Positions 32,711-44,989 of a DNA stretch of 64,000 nt are shown piece by piece. The first letter of the stretch is position 1; each line of letters starts with the position of its first letter. The notes below the pieces were generated by a model that did not search any database, was not told the DNA's origin, and saw only the letters and a list, made by a program, of their open reading frames with translations. Location of the stretch: assembly GCA_963932465.1 (NCBI GenBank), contig OZ010792.1, positions 186,281,377 through 186,345,376 of the forward strand, in the 5' to 3' direction. Source of the stretch: Maratus speciosus (taxonomy: Eukaryota > Arthropoda > Arachnida > Araneae > Salticidae). A program made the translations under genes and the position numbers.

Positions 32711-33874
32711 ACGTTATTAGGTGATTCGAAAGTGTAGTCAGTTTCAATGTAATAGTAGATGAATAATCAATCTGGAAGCCGTGGATTAGATTAAGCTGAA
32801 AGAGAATGTTTCTGTAGTAAATCAACATGGATATTGGAAGGTAGTTGCAGTCATCGAGTGGTAGGCCATTTATTCAGTGTAGGTTTCTCTGAAATAAATA
32901 AGACAATACGTAAGTTAACTCAGGATTTTATTTAAGCAACTTTCGGCGGTGCAGTTTCCCCCTGATTCATTTTAACCAAGCCATTGCCACGTAGTATTTA
33001 ATTATGGGTAAGCAAATTTGTAGATAATAGAAAATATCAGACGGTGACCAGGGGAAGTTATCAAAGTGGAAATACGACAAATTTTGTGGAAACGTTGCGA
33101 GCATCTCCTTTTTGTGCATTTAGCGTAGTAATACAAATATGACATAGGTTGTGCTCTCAACCAATTAATAATTAAGGCTATCACGCCATGGAAAGAGCGC
33201 TGACAGAGTAGCGGATGAATTTGAAAGTAAAAAGGAAAACCCCGGAATAAACACGGGAAAGTAAATTCTCGAAAGGGGAAAAAAATATGGCTGCTAAAAG
33301 GACATTCTAAAAGAAAAAAGATCAGAAATGGAGCATTTAATTTAAGAATACTAAAAAGTAATATTTAAGTAAATCAGACAAGTGAGCAGGGGCGGACTGG
33401 CCCACCCCGCGATCGTGGGGTGGGCCAAACGGCTGCAGTGGGCCAAGAAATAATAATTTTTTTTATTTTTTTTTCTTTTTAATAAAATTCAAACAAATGA
33501 TAAAACACAATTTTTATTTTCCTTATTATTTCGAAAAGCGTTTTTATTTCTTTTATTCTTTTTAACCATTTGGAAAAATGGTTATTGTTCTCGTCAGGAT
33601 GGGAAATCAAAAGCATATCTGAAGGTTTTTATTGGTTTAATCTGCATTTTATTCGTTTTCTGATTGGTCTGTACAGTAATCTGTATTTCCCTTTACTTTC
33701 AACAGAGATGGATACCTTCTGTTGCCACTATGACAAAAAAGTAATAAAAACTACAAAAAAAATTAATAACTCAGAAACAAATTGAGATTCAGCTTTCAAA
33801 CAAATTGCATTTAAAAGTACATTTTTTTTCTCTATACGACGGTGTGAAAAGTAACATTGTGGGATGCTTAGAAG

Positions 33875-34969
33875 TAGAGGTCTGGACGGGCCAACATTTC
33901 CAGGCTTGGACCCGGCCCGACTCAGAGGAAAAAAAATTCGGACCGGCCCGTAGAAAAAAAATATTGGCCCGGCCGGGACCGTAGAAAAAAATTATTGGCT
34001 CGGCTCGAAAAAAAGTTAAAATCTCGGCCCGAGCCCGGCCCGGTCTGAGTGAATTTTCTATAAAACATTGATTTTTATGTCGATTTGGTAAAAGGTTTGT
34101 CTCATACGAGAAGTTCAAGCTAAAATTATTTATCTTAACTTTTCTTTTCATGTTTATAATCTTCATTTTTTATAGAAGTGCCGCAGGGTACGATATTTAT
34201 TTTTTTAAAGAATCTCTATTTCTTGTATGTAAATGTTTCAGTTATCATTAATATTGTTAATTCATGTTCCATGTATTGAAGTGTTAAAAATCTGAAAAAT
34301 GCTATACAGTAAAATCTAAGACTGAATTGCATAGAAAAGAAAAAAAAGTGTGTTATAGATAAGTTCCCTTCTTAGCAAGTGTAAATGTATTATATAATCT
34401 TTTCTTGCGTAGTAATATATTAATTTTGCATAGATCAACACGTTTTTCAGTTTAAAACAAGATTCTGTCATAGACAGGTCATTTTCACCACGTGATTCCG
34501 TCATAGACAGGTTCTTTTTTACACGTTTTACAATATTTTAATAAATGTAGAAATCTACTATTCTTTAAAAATAATGAATTTGAATGTTTAATGTTAGAAT
34601 AGTAGCGATTTAAAAATGTATGCATTTTTGGAAAAAAAAATTGTGCCAAGCCTAATTTTACTGACCTTTGAACGGACCAGGCCACGCCGAGACAATGATT
34701 TTCATACGGACTGGGTCAAAACTAGGAATGAAAATTTTGGGCCGTGAAAATTAGGAATGAATCCAGTACCCGGGTCTGTGCAGAAAAATAAGTTAGGCCC
34801 GGCCCGAACCTTCAGGAAAAAAGTAAGGCCCGAGCCAGCCCGGCCCGGCCCGAATCTTCAGAAAAAAGTATGGCCCGGCCGGCCCGAATGCAGTGAATGA
34901 AAATAGGCCTGAGCCCAGCCCGCTGGCCAGGCCGGGCTCGGGCCACGGGCCGGCCCGTGCAGATCTCTA
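33875..34969. mobile_element. hAT MITE with GC-rich GGGCCGGGC ends, copy 2
   Basis: The ends TAGAGGTCTGGACGGGCC and the inverted TAGAGATCTGCACGGGCC are flanked by an exact 8-bp TSD, CTTAGAAG (33867-33874, 34970-34977). The interior is the reverse of the copy at 21267-22206, including the CCATGTATTGAAG region and the ACCCGGGTCTGTGCAG block. Confidence 0.92.
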
Positions 34970-35569
34970 CTTAGAAGTTTAAGAATGAAATTTCATTTAA
35001 AATGTGTCGTCAGATTTCTTGGACATCTGACTTTGGAAAAGCCTTTTCCCGAACAGCCAATGAAATGCTTGGATAATACATAAGTTTCAGATGGATAATA
35101 CGTACGAATCACAAGCGATTTTTGTCGCTTGCAATTTTTATGTGTAATAACACTATTAATGTTTAATTCATGGCGTACGTAATGTATGATCAACTCCGTG
35201 CGATTTTTTATGTCTTAAATTTTAGTCTTCGAAAAAATCATTTTCCAAATGGTCGTTGTAATTTGATAATTTTTTTTTTTTTTTTTTTGATTGGGTAAGT
35301 TTTAATTTCTCCTTTCCCTCTTCTATCAGCAATCTTAGAAGATCTGTGCAAATTACTCATTTTGTATGGAAGCAAAGGGATAGGACATAAAGTAAAAAGC
35401 ACATATAATCAGTGAAGGGGGGAAGTTATTCGGTGGAATGTGGAATGTGTTTGCCTTCTGACATTTGCCTAATAACAAAAGATAGGCAAGTATTATCTTA
35501 TTGGGGATGATCTGCAAATCTACAGATGAAGGATCTTGGGAACCAAGGATTAACTTATATAGTAAGAAG

Positions 35570-36460
35570 AGATGAGGCAGCTGCAGACTTCAATAATAGA
35601 TTCATTAAACACGGCAATTTTTTTACAATTGGTAATGTTGCTATGTAAATATGATCGAAGTTTGCACGATTATGTAGGACAAGCTATCAAGAGAAGCCAA
35701 GGAAGATCTTCAGAAAGTATGAAGAAGGCTAGAATAGAGCAGAAGAAAGAACAAAATGAAAATACTAAACGACATGGAAGAGGTTCGTTGATTACATTCC
35801 TGTCTAAATCATTTATAAATAAGTTAATTGTTCATCTCTCCATTCAGATCTAAATAAACATTGTCGATGAAGAAAAACAGTCAAGTTCATTCAGTATTGA
35901 AGTATATTTCACTCAAGATATATCGGTAATGTAGCAATTGGTACTTTGTGTTCGCTATGTGCAGCACAATAAAGTGAAGGTTAGTTTTTAAAATAGATTG
36001 ATGCCCTCAAAACAACAGGAGAAGTCCACTATCTCCAAGTAAAAGAAGACCTTAAACAGTTTAAACGCCCTTCTTCACAAGTAGTTGGTACTTTTTTGAT
36101 GGTATAGAAAATATGAGTGGTAGATATAAAGGTCTGATGGTGCAGAAAATGTGAGTGGGAGATATAAAGGTTTGCAGGCATAACTGAAAAAGCACAATCC
36201 AAATATATAGCATATGCATTGATATGCACTTGTGGTGCATTTGGTCCTGAGAGATGCAACAGAATGTTGCAAATTGACAATGGACTTCTTAGATTTTATA
36301 AAAGATACAACAGTGTTTAGCTCAGAGTCATATAAGCGAATGAAAGTATGAACTTCCATGAATAAGGAATGGTCTGTGGATGGAAATAAACTTCTTCGCC
36401 GATTACAAAAGTAAACGTTACTAGGTGATGGAGGTAGAGTAAGGATCGAGCACGTAATAG
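35570..36460 (+). pseudogene. hAT transposase remnants, 5' part (DUF4371-like)
   Basis: The frame 35572-35853 reads 'LQLVMLLCKYDRSLHDYVGQ', matching the DUF4371 'LLxKYDxxLxxHL' block. Near 35900 'FSIEVYFTQDISVM' and 'CVRYVQHNKVK' follow, the segment holding the first catalytic region. Near 36233 'LVLRDATECCKL' and 'FIKDTTVFSSESYKRMK' match the 'LNLVxxDA..FFxxxxxxYxFFxxSxKR' block of hAT transposases. Frame breaks separate these pieces. A second hAT inserted at 36461. Confidence 0.78.
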
Positions 36461-37429
36461 CAGTGGTGTAGTCCTGGAAAAAAAAGTGGGGGGACGCTCA
36501 TAGTTTCGAACATTAGAGTCTATATCACACATAGGGCAAGCTTTATTTTTATTATTGCTTTTCATTTTCAATTGCAGAGAAAAGTGATTGAAAAATTAAA
36601 TTTAAATTTAAAAATTAAATTTAAATTAATTTAATTATTTTTTTTTTATCTGTTGGACACTAAATAGCTTGCTATAGAATAAAAAAAATTAAAACCTTAT
36701 TTCGTGACTGAAAATTTTTGGAATAGAATTGGTAATTCACGTACACTAATTCGTACACTAATTCAAGCAACGAAATGTTTATTAGAATTTGTTTTGCATT
36801 ATTTACATTTGAAATAGTTATAAAACGTTTTCCACTAAGAGCATTGAAAATTATTGCATTTTTACTTTTTGGTCAAATGTAGTGTAAGGAATTTATTGTA
36901 ATCATGGAAAAGAAAAATAAGACTGTGAAATTTTGGTATATCTTTATTTTTTTAAGCCTCCTGAATCCATTTTTCCTATTTTTACAACAATTCTCAATGT
37001 ATGTGTGTATATTGGTATTTCCTTTCAGACTCCCAAAGTCTTTTTTTTCCATTTGTGTTTGAACATTATAGCGTTCAAACGGTGTTTTCGACAAGGCTCA
37101 AATTTTGTAAGTATGTTATACATGATGAATAGAGTATTTAATATTCTGAGAATATATGCCACTGCCCAAACTCTAATTTGGGAGAAATTCGACACGTTTT
37201 TCGCATCTAGGCAATTTTTAAACAATTTTTTGACCAGAAGTGAGAAATAAGTACTGTTTACGGGAGAAAAAATATTTAAAAAAAAAATGTGACCAAGACC
37301 GAAGATTATCCATAAATAATGCTTTTTATTGGTCCGAAGAATATGTTTAGTACTCAAAGGGGGCCCAAATCGAATGTTTTTTAAATATGAATTTTAAAGA
37401 TGGGAAATAGATAAATATCCTTCTACAGA

Positions 37430-37940
37430 ACATTTCCAAAAATTCCGTTTCATCGATATTTCTTTGAAAAAACTTGAAATAGAAACTTTAAATTAGTAAC
37501 TATATAGGTTACATCGAATGTGTAAATGCAATACTTGATATTTTTTTCAAAAATTAGAATTTTAACTGTGTGAAATGTGGCAAGAACATTCTAAAATTTC
37601 GGTTTCATCACGATTTCTCAAGAAACTTAAAACATGGCACTTATGTATTTTCAGAACTTACATGCGCGCTTAAAACTTTTTTTTTAATTAAAATTTTTTA
37701 TACGGTGAATTGATGGGAAAGTCCTCTAAAATCGTCTGATCACGATGTATCTGAAGCTGTTTTTTACAAGAAACTTGAAAATAAATATAGTGCCAACTAT
37801 AAACATGTAGATGCTCGCGAAGAACGGCTTTTAAAAATTTTGAAATCTTAAGTGAAAAAATGAGCTGAAAACCCTTTAAAGTTGCTATTCTTCTGAAACT
37901 ATCAGAGCTAGAAACTTTAAATTTGACTTAGAAGTTATTG
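37430..37940. repeat. Degenerate tandem repeat, ~170-bp spacing
   Basis: Variants of TTCATC(A/G)(A/C)GATTTCT followed by AAGAAACTTGAAA recur at about 37450, 37605, 37737 and 37890. Units are much diverged and have no coding capacity. Confidence 0.45.
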
Positions 37941-38339
37941 TTAATGCTTAGTTATTCTGATTGAAAGAATGAAATAGGATTGAAATTTGAACGTATGAAT
38001 CGGCGCAGTGAATGTTACCACATTATTAACAAGAATAAAACCTACTCTAATTATAAATAGCACACTAAAGTTTAAACCAGCTGCAAAACGCTCTTCAATA
38101 AATATCCGGCCATAGATGGTAGTGTATTTGAATTTTTTTGTGCAAAACTGTATACAAATATCATTTACATACCTAATTAATGTTTTGTTCAGCATAATAT
38201 AAAAACAAATGTAAAATGAGCTTCCAAAAGGTGCCCTTTCGCTCCTAAAGTTCCCTTTTTAAAAAAGGTCCCCTATGGTCCACTTCGTCCTTTTTCGGTG
38301 AGTAAAAAAAAAATAATAATAATAATTTACTAATGTGGT

Positions 38340-39360
38340 AAAATCGCAACAGAATGTAAAAAACTCTAAAAATCGTAGAGTACAACATTTACTATAGTGG
38401 GCTTGTACAGTATGGCATTGTAACCGAAATTCTTTTATAAATGTCAAAAAATTGCCAAGGATTGCGGAAAAACGTTAAACTCAATGGAAATCGCATTAAA
38501 AATCACAAAAAATTCAGAAATAGCACAGGGCGAAATTTACTACATTAAACTAGCAGAAGATTGAAACCGAATGACAAGAAACAGCCGCAAAACATAAAAA
38601 AATTAAAAATTGTATAAAAAATTAGCAAAAGAATTCAAAAACCACGGTACGAATTCCGAAACAAATTTATTAAAAAGGGGACAAAATATATTAAACTGCA
38701 GTAAAAGATTGGAACAGGCAAAAAAACTCTATAAATCGCATTAAAAATTGCGAATGATTCAAAAATCTCTGTGTGAATTCCGAATAAACTTTATTGAAAA
38801 GAGAAGAAAATTTCTATAATGGGACTAAAATATTTAAACAGGATTCCTTTTACTGATGTCGAAAAATCACTGAGAAATGTATAAAAATCGCTAAAAATTC
38901 ATAAAAATCACAAAAGACAAAATTTACTAAAGTAGGCTAAAACATTTTTACTGGAATTCTTTCAAAATTGTGAAAAAATCGTCGCGAATGAGAGAGAAAA
39001 AAAAAGGGGGGGGGGGTAAAGTTCGGTAAAAATTACAATCTGAGGACGCAATCGCGAAAGGACAAAATCTATTACATTAGGCCTAAGAGTTTGAAACTAA
39101 ATTCCATTTTCGTATACCATGAAATTGAAACGAAACGCGAAAAAAAGCTGAAATTTGCTTAAAAATTCGCCAAAAATAAATCACTGTACAAATTCTGAAT
39201 CAACTTTATTGAAAAAGTTGAAAAGAGGACAAAATTTGCTACAATTGGACTAAAAAATTGAAACTGAATTTCTTTTATTAATCTGCAAAAAATCACCGAC
39301 AACGGTAAAGAAAAAAAAATTCTTTGCTAAAAATCGCAAATAAATAAAAAAACAATCCGA
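38340..39360. repeat. Degenerate tandem repeat, ~115-165-bp spacing
   Basis: The block 'AAATTTACTA...GGACTAAAA...TTGAAACTGAATTCTTTT' recurs about seven times (near 38388, 38536, 38687, 38811, 38927, 39067 and 39233), with AAAAATCGC spacers between. It is an old satellite inside the hAT element. Confidence 0.55.
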
Positions 39361-39399
39361 AAACTGACCTCGAAGTGCATAATTTTAAATATAGATGTA

Positions 39400-40463
39400 C
39401 AGTCGTGGAAAAAAAAAGTAAACACCCCCTACTAACTCCTCAACAAATTATCGTAAGACGAAAGTTACTGATACCGGACGATTGGAAATAAAGTCTACTT
39501 TTAAATGGTATGTATAAAATTTGCTTAGGGGGCCATATACATATTAAAACGAATCCAAACTTCATTTTTTTTCAATGGCAGTACCCAAATTTAACGAGAT
39601 ATTTCAAATCTTCAGTTCAAAATATGCCTAGAAACCAAATTTCAAGTCATTCGAATGATAAGTTTTTGAAAAATAGACATTCAAAATTTAGTACTTCTAA
39701 TGTTAAATTACATTTTCATATTTCTATTTATATCTCCTGAAATTATGCTCCTAACGAGCTAATTTTTTGTGTAGCAATAATACTAATATGCCCAAACATA
39801 AATACGTTGAATTTGCAATTTTTATAATTTTATGATATGAATTATGAATTATGAAATTAATATTCGAAAAAATTATGAATTGAAACATACAATTTTTTTG
39901 ATGGATTTAGATTTATTAAGTCCTGCTTTATGGAAATCCAAAATTTCACATTTTTCTTCCAAGTAGTTTTCAAATTATGCTTTAAAAAAAGGCAACATGA
40001 TGGTTTAAGGGGCCGTCCATGATGGAAGTGAGTAAATTTTTGAAATTTATTCTGCTATCCTGTAATCAAACAGGTTTCATTGACGCTTAAACGTGCCTTG
40101 ATCAAGAAGACGGCTCTCTCGGTTAACAATCGAGTTCGGAACTTCAATTTGGATACAGCCCTTAAAATACGCTCGTTTTAAAATAATTAATTTCTCGGAA
40201 ACTTATGGCACGAATTGCATAAAATTTTTTTTATAGGCTAATTGAAATGTGTGGAGTTCATTTATGCTGTCAGAATTGTGCACTGCTATTGAAAAAAACA
40301 AAGTTATGGTTCGTTTTATTATGTAGATGGCCCCTTAAACAAATTTTATATACATCATTTAAAAGTAGACTTTATTTCCAATCGTTCGGTACCAGTAACT
40401 TTCTTCTACGATAACATGTTGAGAAGTTAGTGGGGGGTGTTTACTTTTTTTTTCCCACAACTG
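39400..40463. mobile_element. Mariner-type MITE with ~150-bp TIRs
   Basis: The ends CAGTCGTGGAAAAAAAAAGT and the inverted CAGTTGTGGGAAAAAAAAAG are flanked by TA (39398-39399, 40464-40465). The TIRs match for roughly 150 bp, including AAACACCCCC, ACTAACT and CTACTTTTAAATG blocks. It is 1064 bp with no transposase. Confidence 0.87.
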
Positions 40464-40654
40464 TACCTTGCCTCCATCTTGTAGCTGTATGTGCAGCAGT
40501 CTTTTCAGCTCGTAGACCACGCAGACCAACCTCTATCTTTATTATTATAGATTTAGTTTTGTTTTCGATTTTGATGTAGAAGCATATCTCTCTCTATTAA
40601 AGGAAAACTTAGTTACAATTTATTCTTGTTTTTGTTATACTTCTTAAACATATT

Positions 40655-41230
40655 TTTATCAGAAGAAAGTATTTCAATCTTTTTGATAGATTTACACGTT
40701 TGAGGTTGACCTGAATATGATTTGACAATTTTTGGAAAATTTCTCTCTGTATATGATACATAATTCGCAGCCACTCTATTCCAAAAACTAAAGCGCAGAA
40801 TTTCATCAAATATCAAATTTAATTAGACCTTAGCACATACAAGGTTTTTGTATGGTTTGGTATGGTCAGGTTTTGGTGTATATGGCCCACCAGGTGACAT
40901 TGCTATGCTTCATTTTTCACAATTTACATATCTATATCTCAGCATCTCTGGTATGAAATTTCACCCCAATTTCAGATTCACTTTACCCTTGACATAAATT
41001 GATGCTGATTGGATTTTGGTGTATTTCGCCCAATAGGTGCTGTTACTGTGCTGCATTTTTAACGGTTTCCATGATAGCCAGATCTCGGCATGCTTGGGAT
41101 GGAATTTCATCATATTTAATATGTAAGATGATTATGAATAACTTTTGATTCAATATTAGTTTTGATCACTCCCCAGAGGGCGTTGCCATACTTTGCTTTT
41201 TTTGATGAACATCATAGCTTATCTCAGTTT
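40655..41230 (+). repeat. HINE/Helentron-like remnant, second subfamily
   Basis: The head AGAAGAAAGTATTTCAATC...GATTTACACGTTT parallels the head of the 1599-3412 element (AGAAGAAAGTATTAT...GATTTGCACGTTT). Three degenerate units of ~140 bp follow, each with a GGTGYTGTTAC or GGCGTTGCCATAC block and TTTTTGATGAA-like ends. Its unit sequence differs from the 152-bp family, so it is a separate subfamily. Confidence 0.5.
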
Positions 41231-42409
41231 TTGTGTAGAAATGAACTAAAGTTTAAATTAAAATGTTTAATGTTTAAGGTTAATAATTAACAATATATAT
41301 GTTAAATTAATTTAAAATTTTAATACTCAACAATTTGAATTAAAAGTTCATGCTTCTTTAAGGACAATTATGAAGGTGAGTTCTCAATATTGAACACTTT
41401 CTATCTTCTGGCAGTAGAATATTTAAGTATGTTTAAATAAAGCTGCTTACATTGCTTAATGACCATCTTTATAACGATAATGAATTAACATATTTTCTAG
41501 GGTATTTAAAAAAAAAAAAATTGCTTGCATATTTAGGAAAACTCGGTGCAGTATCTTTTGGCGAATGGCTCCTTTTAGTCCCCCATTTTAATATAAATGG
41601 TTCCTTGATAAATGGTTCCTTTTAAAATAAAAATGACCCCCTTCCCACTTTTCGGGGACTAAAATATGTTGGGAGCCCTGATAATATAATCGAAAACAAG
41701 TTTCAGCAACTGAACCCATAGATGACAATGTGGTGGATTCTTTTGTGTGGCCTTGTAAATATACTATAAATGTTTCGTGCACCGTTTTCCATATTATCGT
41801 TTCCCATAGTTTTTCATGCATTTCAAATAATTATCATTAAAGGATCATGGTGTTTGGAAATATTTTTTAATGTCCCTGTGTAAACAAACCATAAGTGCTA
41901 TTTACGATCGGGAAAATGTAACGAATTTCAAAAGTCATTTTCTTTATATTTAAAATATTATAACTTCATTAATGTATATTTCAAACAATTTCTGCAAATA
42001 AAGCGTAATATGAAAGAACTCTGTTTTTGTTTTCGCATAAACGAAATAATTATGCTATACACATCACTTACAATAGTGATATACTACATTGAACCTCAAA
42101 AATATACATAAAATTTTGCTGCAATCCAAGCAAAACTTATGGAAGTTAAAATGCGAATAGGCGAACCAGCACAGTAAACACTTTCAACTTCGTTGAAAAG
42201 TATTAAAAATCAGTACCTTATTTCTAAAATTGTTAATTTATTGGTGTGTTCATTAAAAAAAAAAAAAAAAAGTTCGTGAAGTCTGCGTCCTCCCGCGTCT
42301 CTAGCGTCCCCCTTGAAAATAAAAAGTAAGGGGACGCTCGAGATAAAATAAAAAAGTGAGGGGACGCCGTCCCCCCGCGTCCCCCCTCGACTACACCACT
42401 GCGTAATAG

Positions 42410-42565
42410 TATGTTTGACGACTCTTCGAAACCTTTTAAAGATCGGCATAAGTTTTTAACATTTTTAAGTGCCTACAAGGTATCACCTAAATGGACGATT
42501 TCCTGTCACATGTATCGTTTACGGCAAGATCACTCATTAATAACTGGTGCAAGTTTCAGTATATA
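42410..42565 (+). pseudogene. hAT transposase remnant between two insertions
   Basis: This short stretch is left between the inner hAT (ending 42401) and the piggyBac MITE (from 42570). By position it is transposase coding DNA of the 33387 element; translations are too short and broken for motif assignment. Confidence 0.4.
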
Positions 42566-42569
42566 TTAA

Positions 42570-43136
42570 CCCCTTCACGGTAGCTTAATATTTGGAAAAA
42601 CCATCAAAAAGTACCTATTTATTTTATTACAGAAATTGAATAATTATAAGGTTTCTAAATAAAATATGCAATTATTTTTTTTTAAGGTGAAAAAAAAAAA
42701 GATGTTATAGAACAAATTCATATTTGTAGAAAAGCCATCATGCGACAATTCTGTGTCTTAATGTTTGTTTTACACCGCACAAATTAATGAGAATAAAACA
42801 TTTATTTTTCACATCTTAGATCTTTATTTATCCTCATCACACACATTTTTACAAATAATATTTGAAATAATATATATACATTAAATTTTGATTATTAATA
42901 ATTTTTTGAGTGTTACATATTTCGAAACATGCAATACAAAGCCCAACATTACAGTCAGCGCAAAAGCCAAACGCAAACGGAAATATTCAAAGACTTCACA
43001 CCGAAATGACAGTTAAATTTTTCTGGTTTCAGAAGTTTTTTCCAGCAATAAATCTCCAGCCCGGAAATATGACGGGAGCGAGAAATAACGAACGACACGT
43101 CAGCCCGTGATATTGACGGGAGCGAGAATTAAGGGG
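42570..43136. mobile_element. piggyBac-type MITE
   Basis: The ends CCCCTT and AAGGGG are flanked by TTAA (42566-42569, 43137-43140). GACGGGAGCGAGAA occurs twice near the right end (about 43071 and 43115). It is 567 bp and has no transposase. Confidence 0.8.
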
Positions 43137-43140
43137 TTAA

Positions 43141-43640
43141 TAGCAACCATTTTCAGCGACCTATTCAATATTTCTACGCCCACATCGAAGTATCTGTAGA
43201 TAGCGGCCTGGTCTACTTAAGTGCTACTAACAAAATCCAAACCCTGAAATCCAATCTGTTACACAAAGGAAATAATTTTGATACAGTTCTGAAAAATGCT
43301 TCTGCATTTGTGGAACATTTTCAGGTAGTGAGCTCTCAGCTTCTTACAGCAAAGAAACAAGTGATTCAGAAGAACTAATTAAAGGTGATGAGAATCACTG
43401 TAACGTTATTAAGTAATGTAAAAAATTTCCTACCTTGAGCATTAGAATTTTTGTGCGAGTTGAATGCCTATGATCGTATTTATGCAACCTTATACATAGC
43501 TCATAAGTACATATTGACTTTCATGCAATCAAGTGTCTTGTGAACGAGTGTTCTCAACACTTAAAATTATAAAGAATTGTATGCGTTCATCTCGAAGACA
43601 AGAACTGTTAGATGATTTTATCCTATTCAACGATGAATGA
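43141..43640 (+). pseudogene. hAT transposase C-terminal remnant
   Basis: 'LKSNLLHKGNNFDTVLKNAS' (about 43250) is a linker segment. 'AYDRIYATLYIAHKYILTFM' leads into 'SCERVFSTLKIIKNCMRSSR' and 'QELLDDFILF' after one frame change near 43540. The last two are the hAT C-terminal dimerisation motif, which is essential for transposase assembly. It ends with TGA near 43640. Confidence 0.85.
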
Positions 43641-44226
43641 TTTTTCATTATGATAAGATAATAGATGGAGTTGCCTCAAGTTCAAAAGAATTGTCCAGAT
43701 ATCTGACATTTTAATTAGTTAGCAATGAAGGTATAAAACAGACTATTCAATTTTCAGGTACTATATTGATATTTTAAATAAACAGTAATCAATGCACACA
43801 GTGTTTATATGTTGATAATTTCAAATAGCAAAATAAAATGTACAAATGAATATAATGATATTTCAAATAAGAAATTAATTTATGTGTGTCAATTTTAATA
43901 GTACCAACTCTTTCCAGTCTATACTAACACTTTCCAGTGTAATATTTATGGTGTATTGTACAGACAAGTGTACAGACAGTGGTTTTTTCGACGGCATAGA
44001 GATTAGCATGTTAGCCTTCCACACAAAGGGACCTGAGTCCAAGTTCCGGCTGAGAAATGGATGTTCCTAGGTGTTGTCAATGTGCATAGGTTAGGCTCAG
44101 CGATGTCCCTATTCGCGTTGGGAGTCCCTTCACAAGTAGCCACCCTGTATTCTAACAATATCGTTGGCCGATGCTGACAGCGCAAATGACCCGCCATTGG
44201 ACCAAACAATTTTTTTCTCTTTTTAA

Positions 44227-44429
44227 CCCCTTGAGAGGCACCAGTATATATTATATACCACCTACGATTAATGAAGTTTTACACCAGAAAAATTTTATTA
44301 AATTTTACTTTTCTAACTTTGGTGGAAAAAAGCCGTAAAATTACTTTTACTTATTTTGAAATAGAATTTTTCAAAGATTCCGGTGGGAATTTAGCATTTT
44401 ACAAACATAATTGCTTGCCCCTCAAGGGG
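44227..44429. mobile_element. piggyBac-type MITE, 203 bp
   Basis: The ends CCCCTTGAGAGGCA and the inverted CCCCTTGAGGGGCA are flanked by TTAA (44223-44226, 44430-44433). Confidence 0.88.
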
Positions 44430-44562
44430 TTAATACAAAGAGTAAAAATATCTGAACAGAAATCGCATAAGAAATTTAAAACGGTTTTAATTATTATGTG
44501 TATATTTTTTAATTGTTTAAAGTTTACATATTCAATAAATAAATAAATAATTAAGCACGTTA

Positions 44563-44592
44563 CCCCCCCCCCCCACACACACACACACATAC
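44563..44592. repeat. Poly-C and (CA)n microsatellite
   Basis: C10 or so is followed by about nine CA units, just inside the right arm of the 33387 hAT. Confidence 0.85.
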
Positions 44593-44969
44593 CACACAAA
44601 AATTTTTCTTCACGATGAAATTACTTCCAATTCAAAATAAACAATTACAAAGATGCTGATATGTCTCGAATTGGAGTAAAGTCATCTTCATAGAGTTAGA
44701 TAAAAAGTTCGTGCTGATAGTCAGTATTCAAACATTTTAAAATGGGGTCGGTGATTGGTGGGCCAATGCATAAGCCCAGCGGGGTGGGCCAAACTATGCC
44801 AGTCCGCCCCTGCAAGTGAGACATTAAATTAAAGGGAATTTAACAGAATTAGCAATAGAGATTATTTAAGAATAAGGATTTAGTGAATATAGAGTAGTAA
44901 TTTAGAATAAGATAGGGAAATCGCAGAATTAGATCTAATAACGTAACATATATATATATTAGTAGGCAT

Positions 44970-44988
44970 GACCGAGCTAAGCTCGGTC
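44970..44988. repeat. 19-bp near-perfect palindrome GACCGAGCT-A-AGCTCGGTC
   Basis: 9-bp arms with one central base, located at the left edge of the 141-bp satellite and after an (AT)n run. A terminal palindrome is a reported trait of some Helentron-type elements. Confidence 0.75.
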
Positions 44989-44989
44989 A

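Larger units (their letters stand above)
36461..42401. mobile_element. hAT element inside hAT transposase
   Basis: The ends CAGTGGTGTAGTC (36461) and the exact inverse (42401) are flanked by an exact 8-bp TSD, CGTAATAG (36453-36460, 42402-42409). GGGGGGACGC blocks lie inside both ends. I found no transposase. The interior is degenerate tandem repeats, a mariner-type MITE and a HINE-like remnant. Confidence 0.92.
33387..44812 (+). mobile_element. hAT transposon with transposase remnants, multiply interrupted
   Basis: The ends CAGGGGCGGACTGG (33387) and the inverted copy (44812) are exact over 14 bp. The 8-bp TSD CAAGTGAG is exact at 33379-33386 and 44813-44820. GTGGGGTGGGCC-type blocks lie inside both ends. 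Plus-strand transposase pieces occur at 35570-36460 and 42410-43640. Insertions: 33875-34969, 36461-42401, 42570-43136 and 44227-44429. Without these it is about 3.6 kb. Confidence 0.92.

Noticed and set aside
33875..34969. GC-rich GGCCCGGCCCG blocks as CpG-island promoter
   Set aside because: They are the subterminal repeats of a hAT MITE with an exact TSD and recur at 21267-22206.
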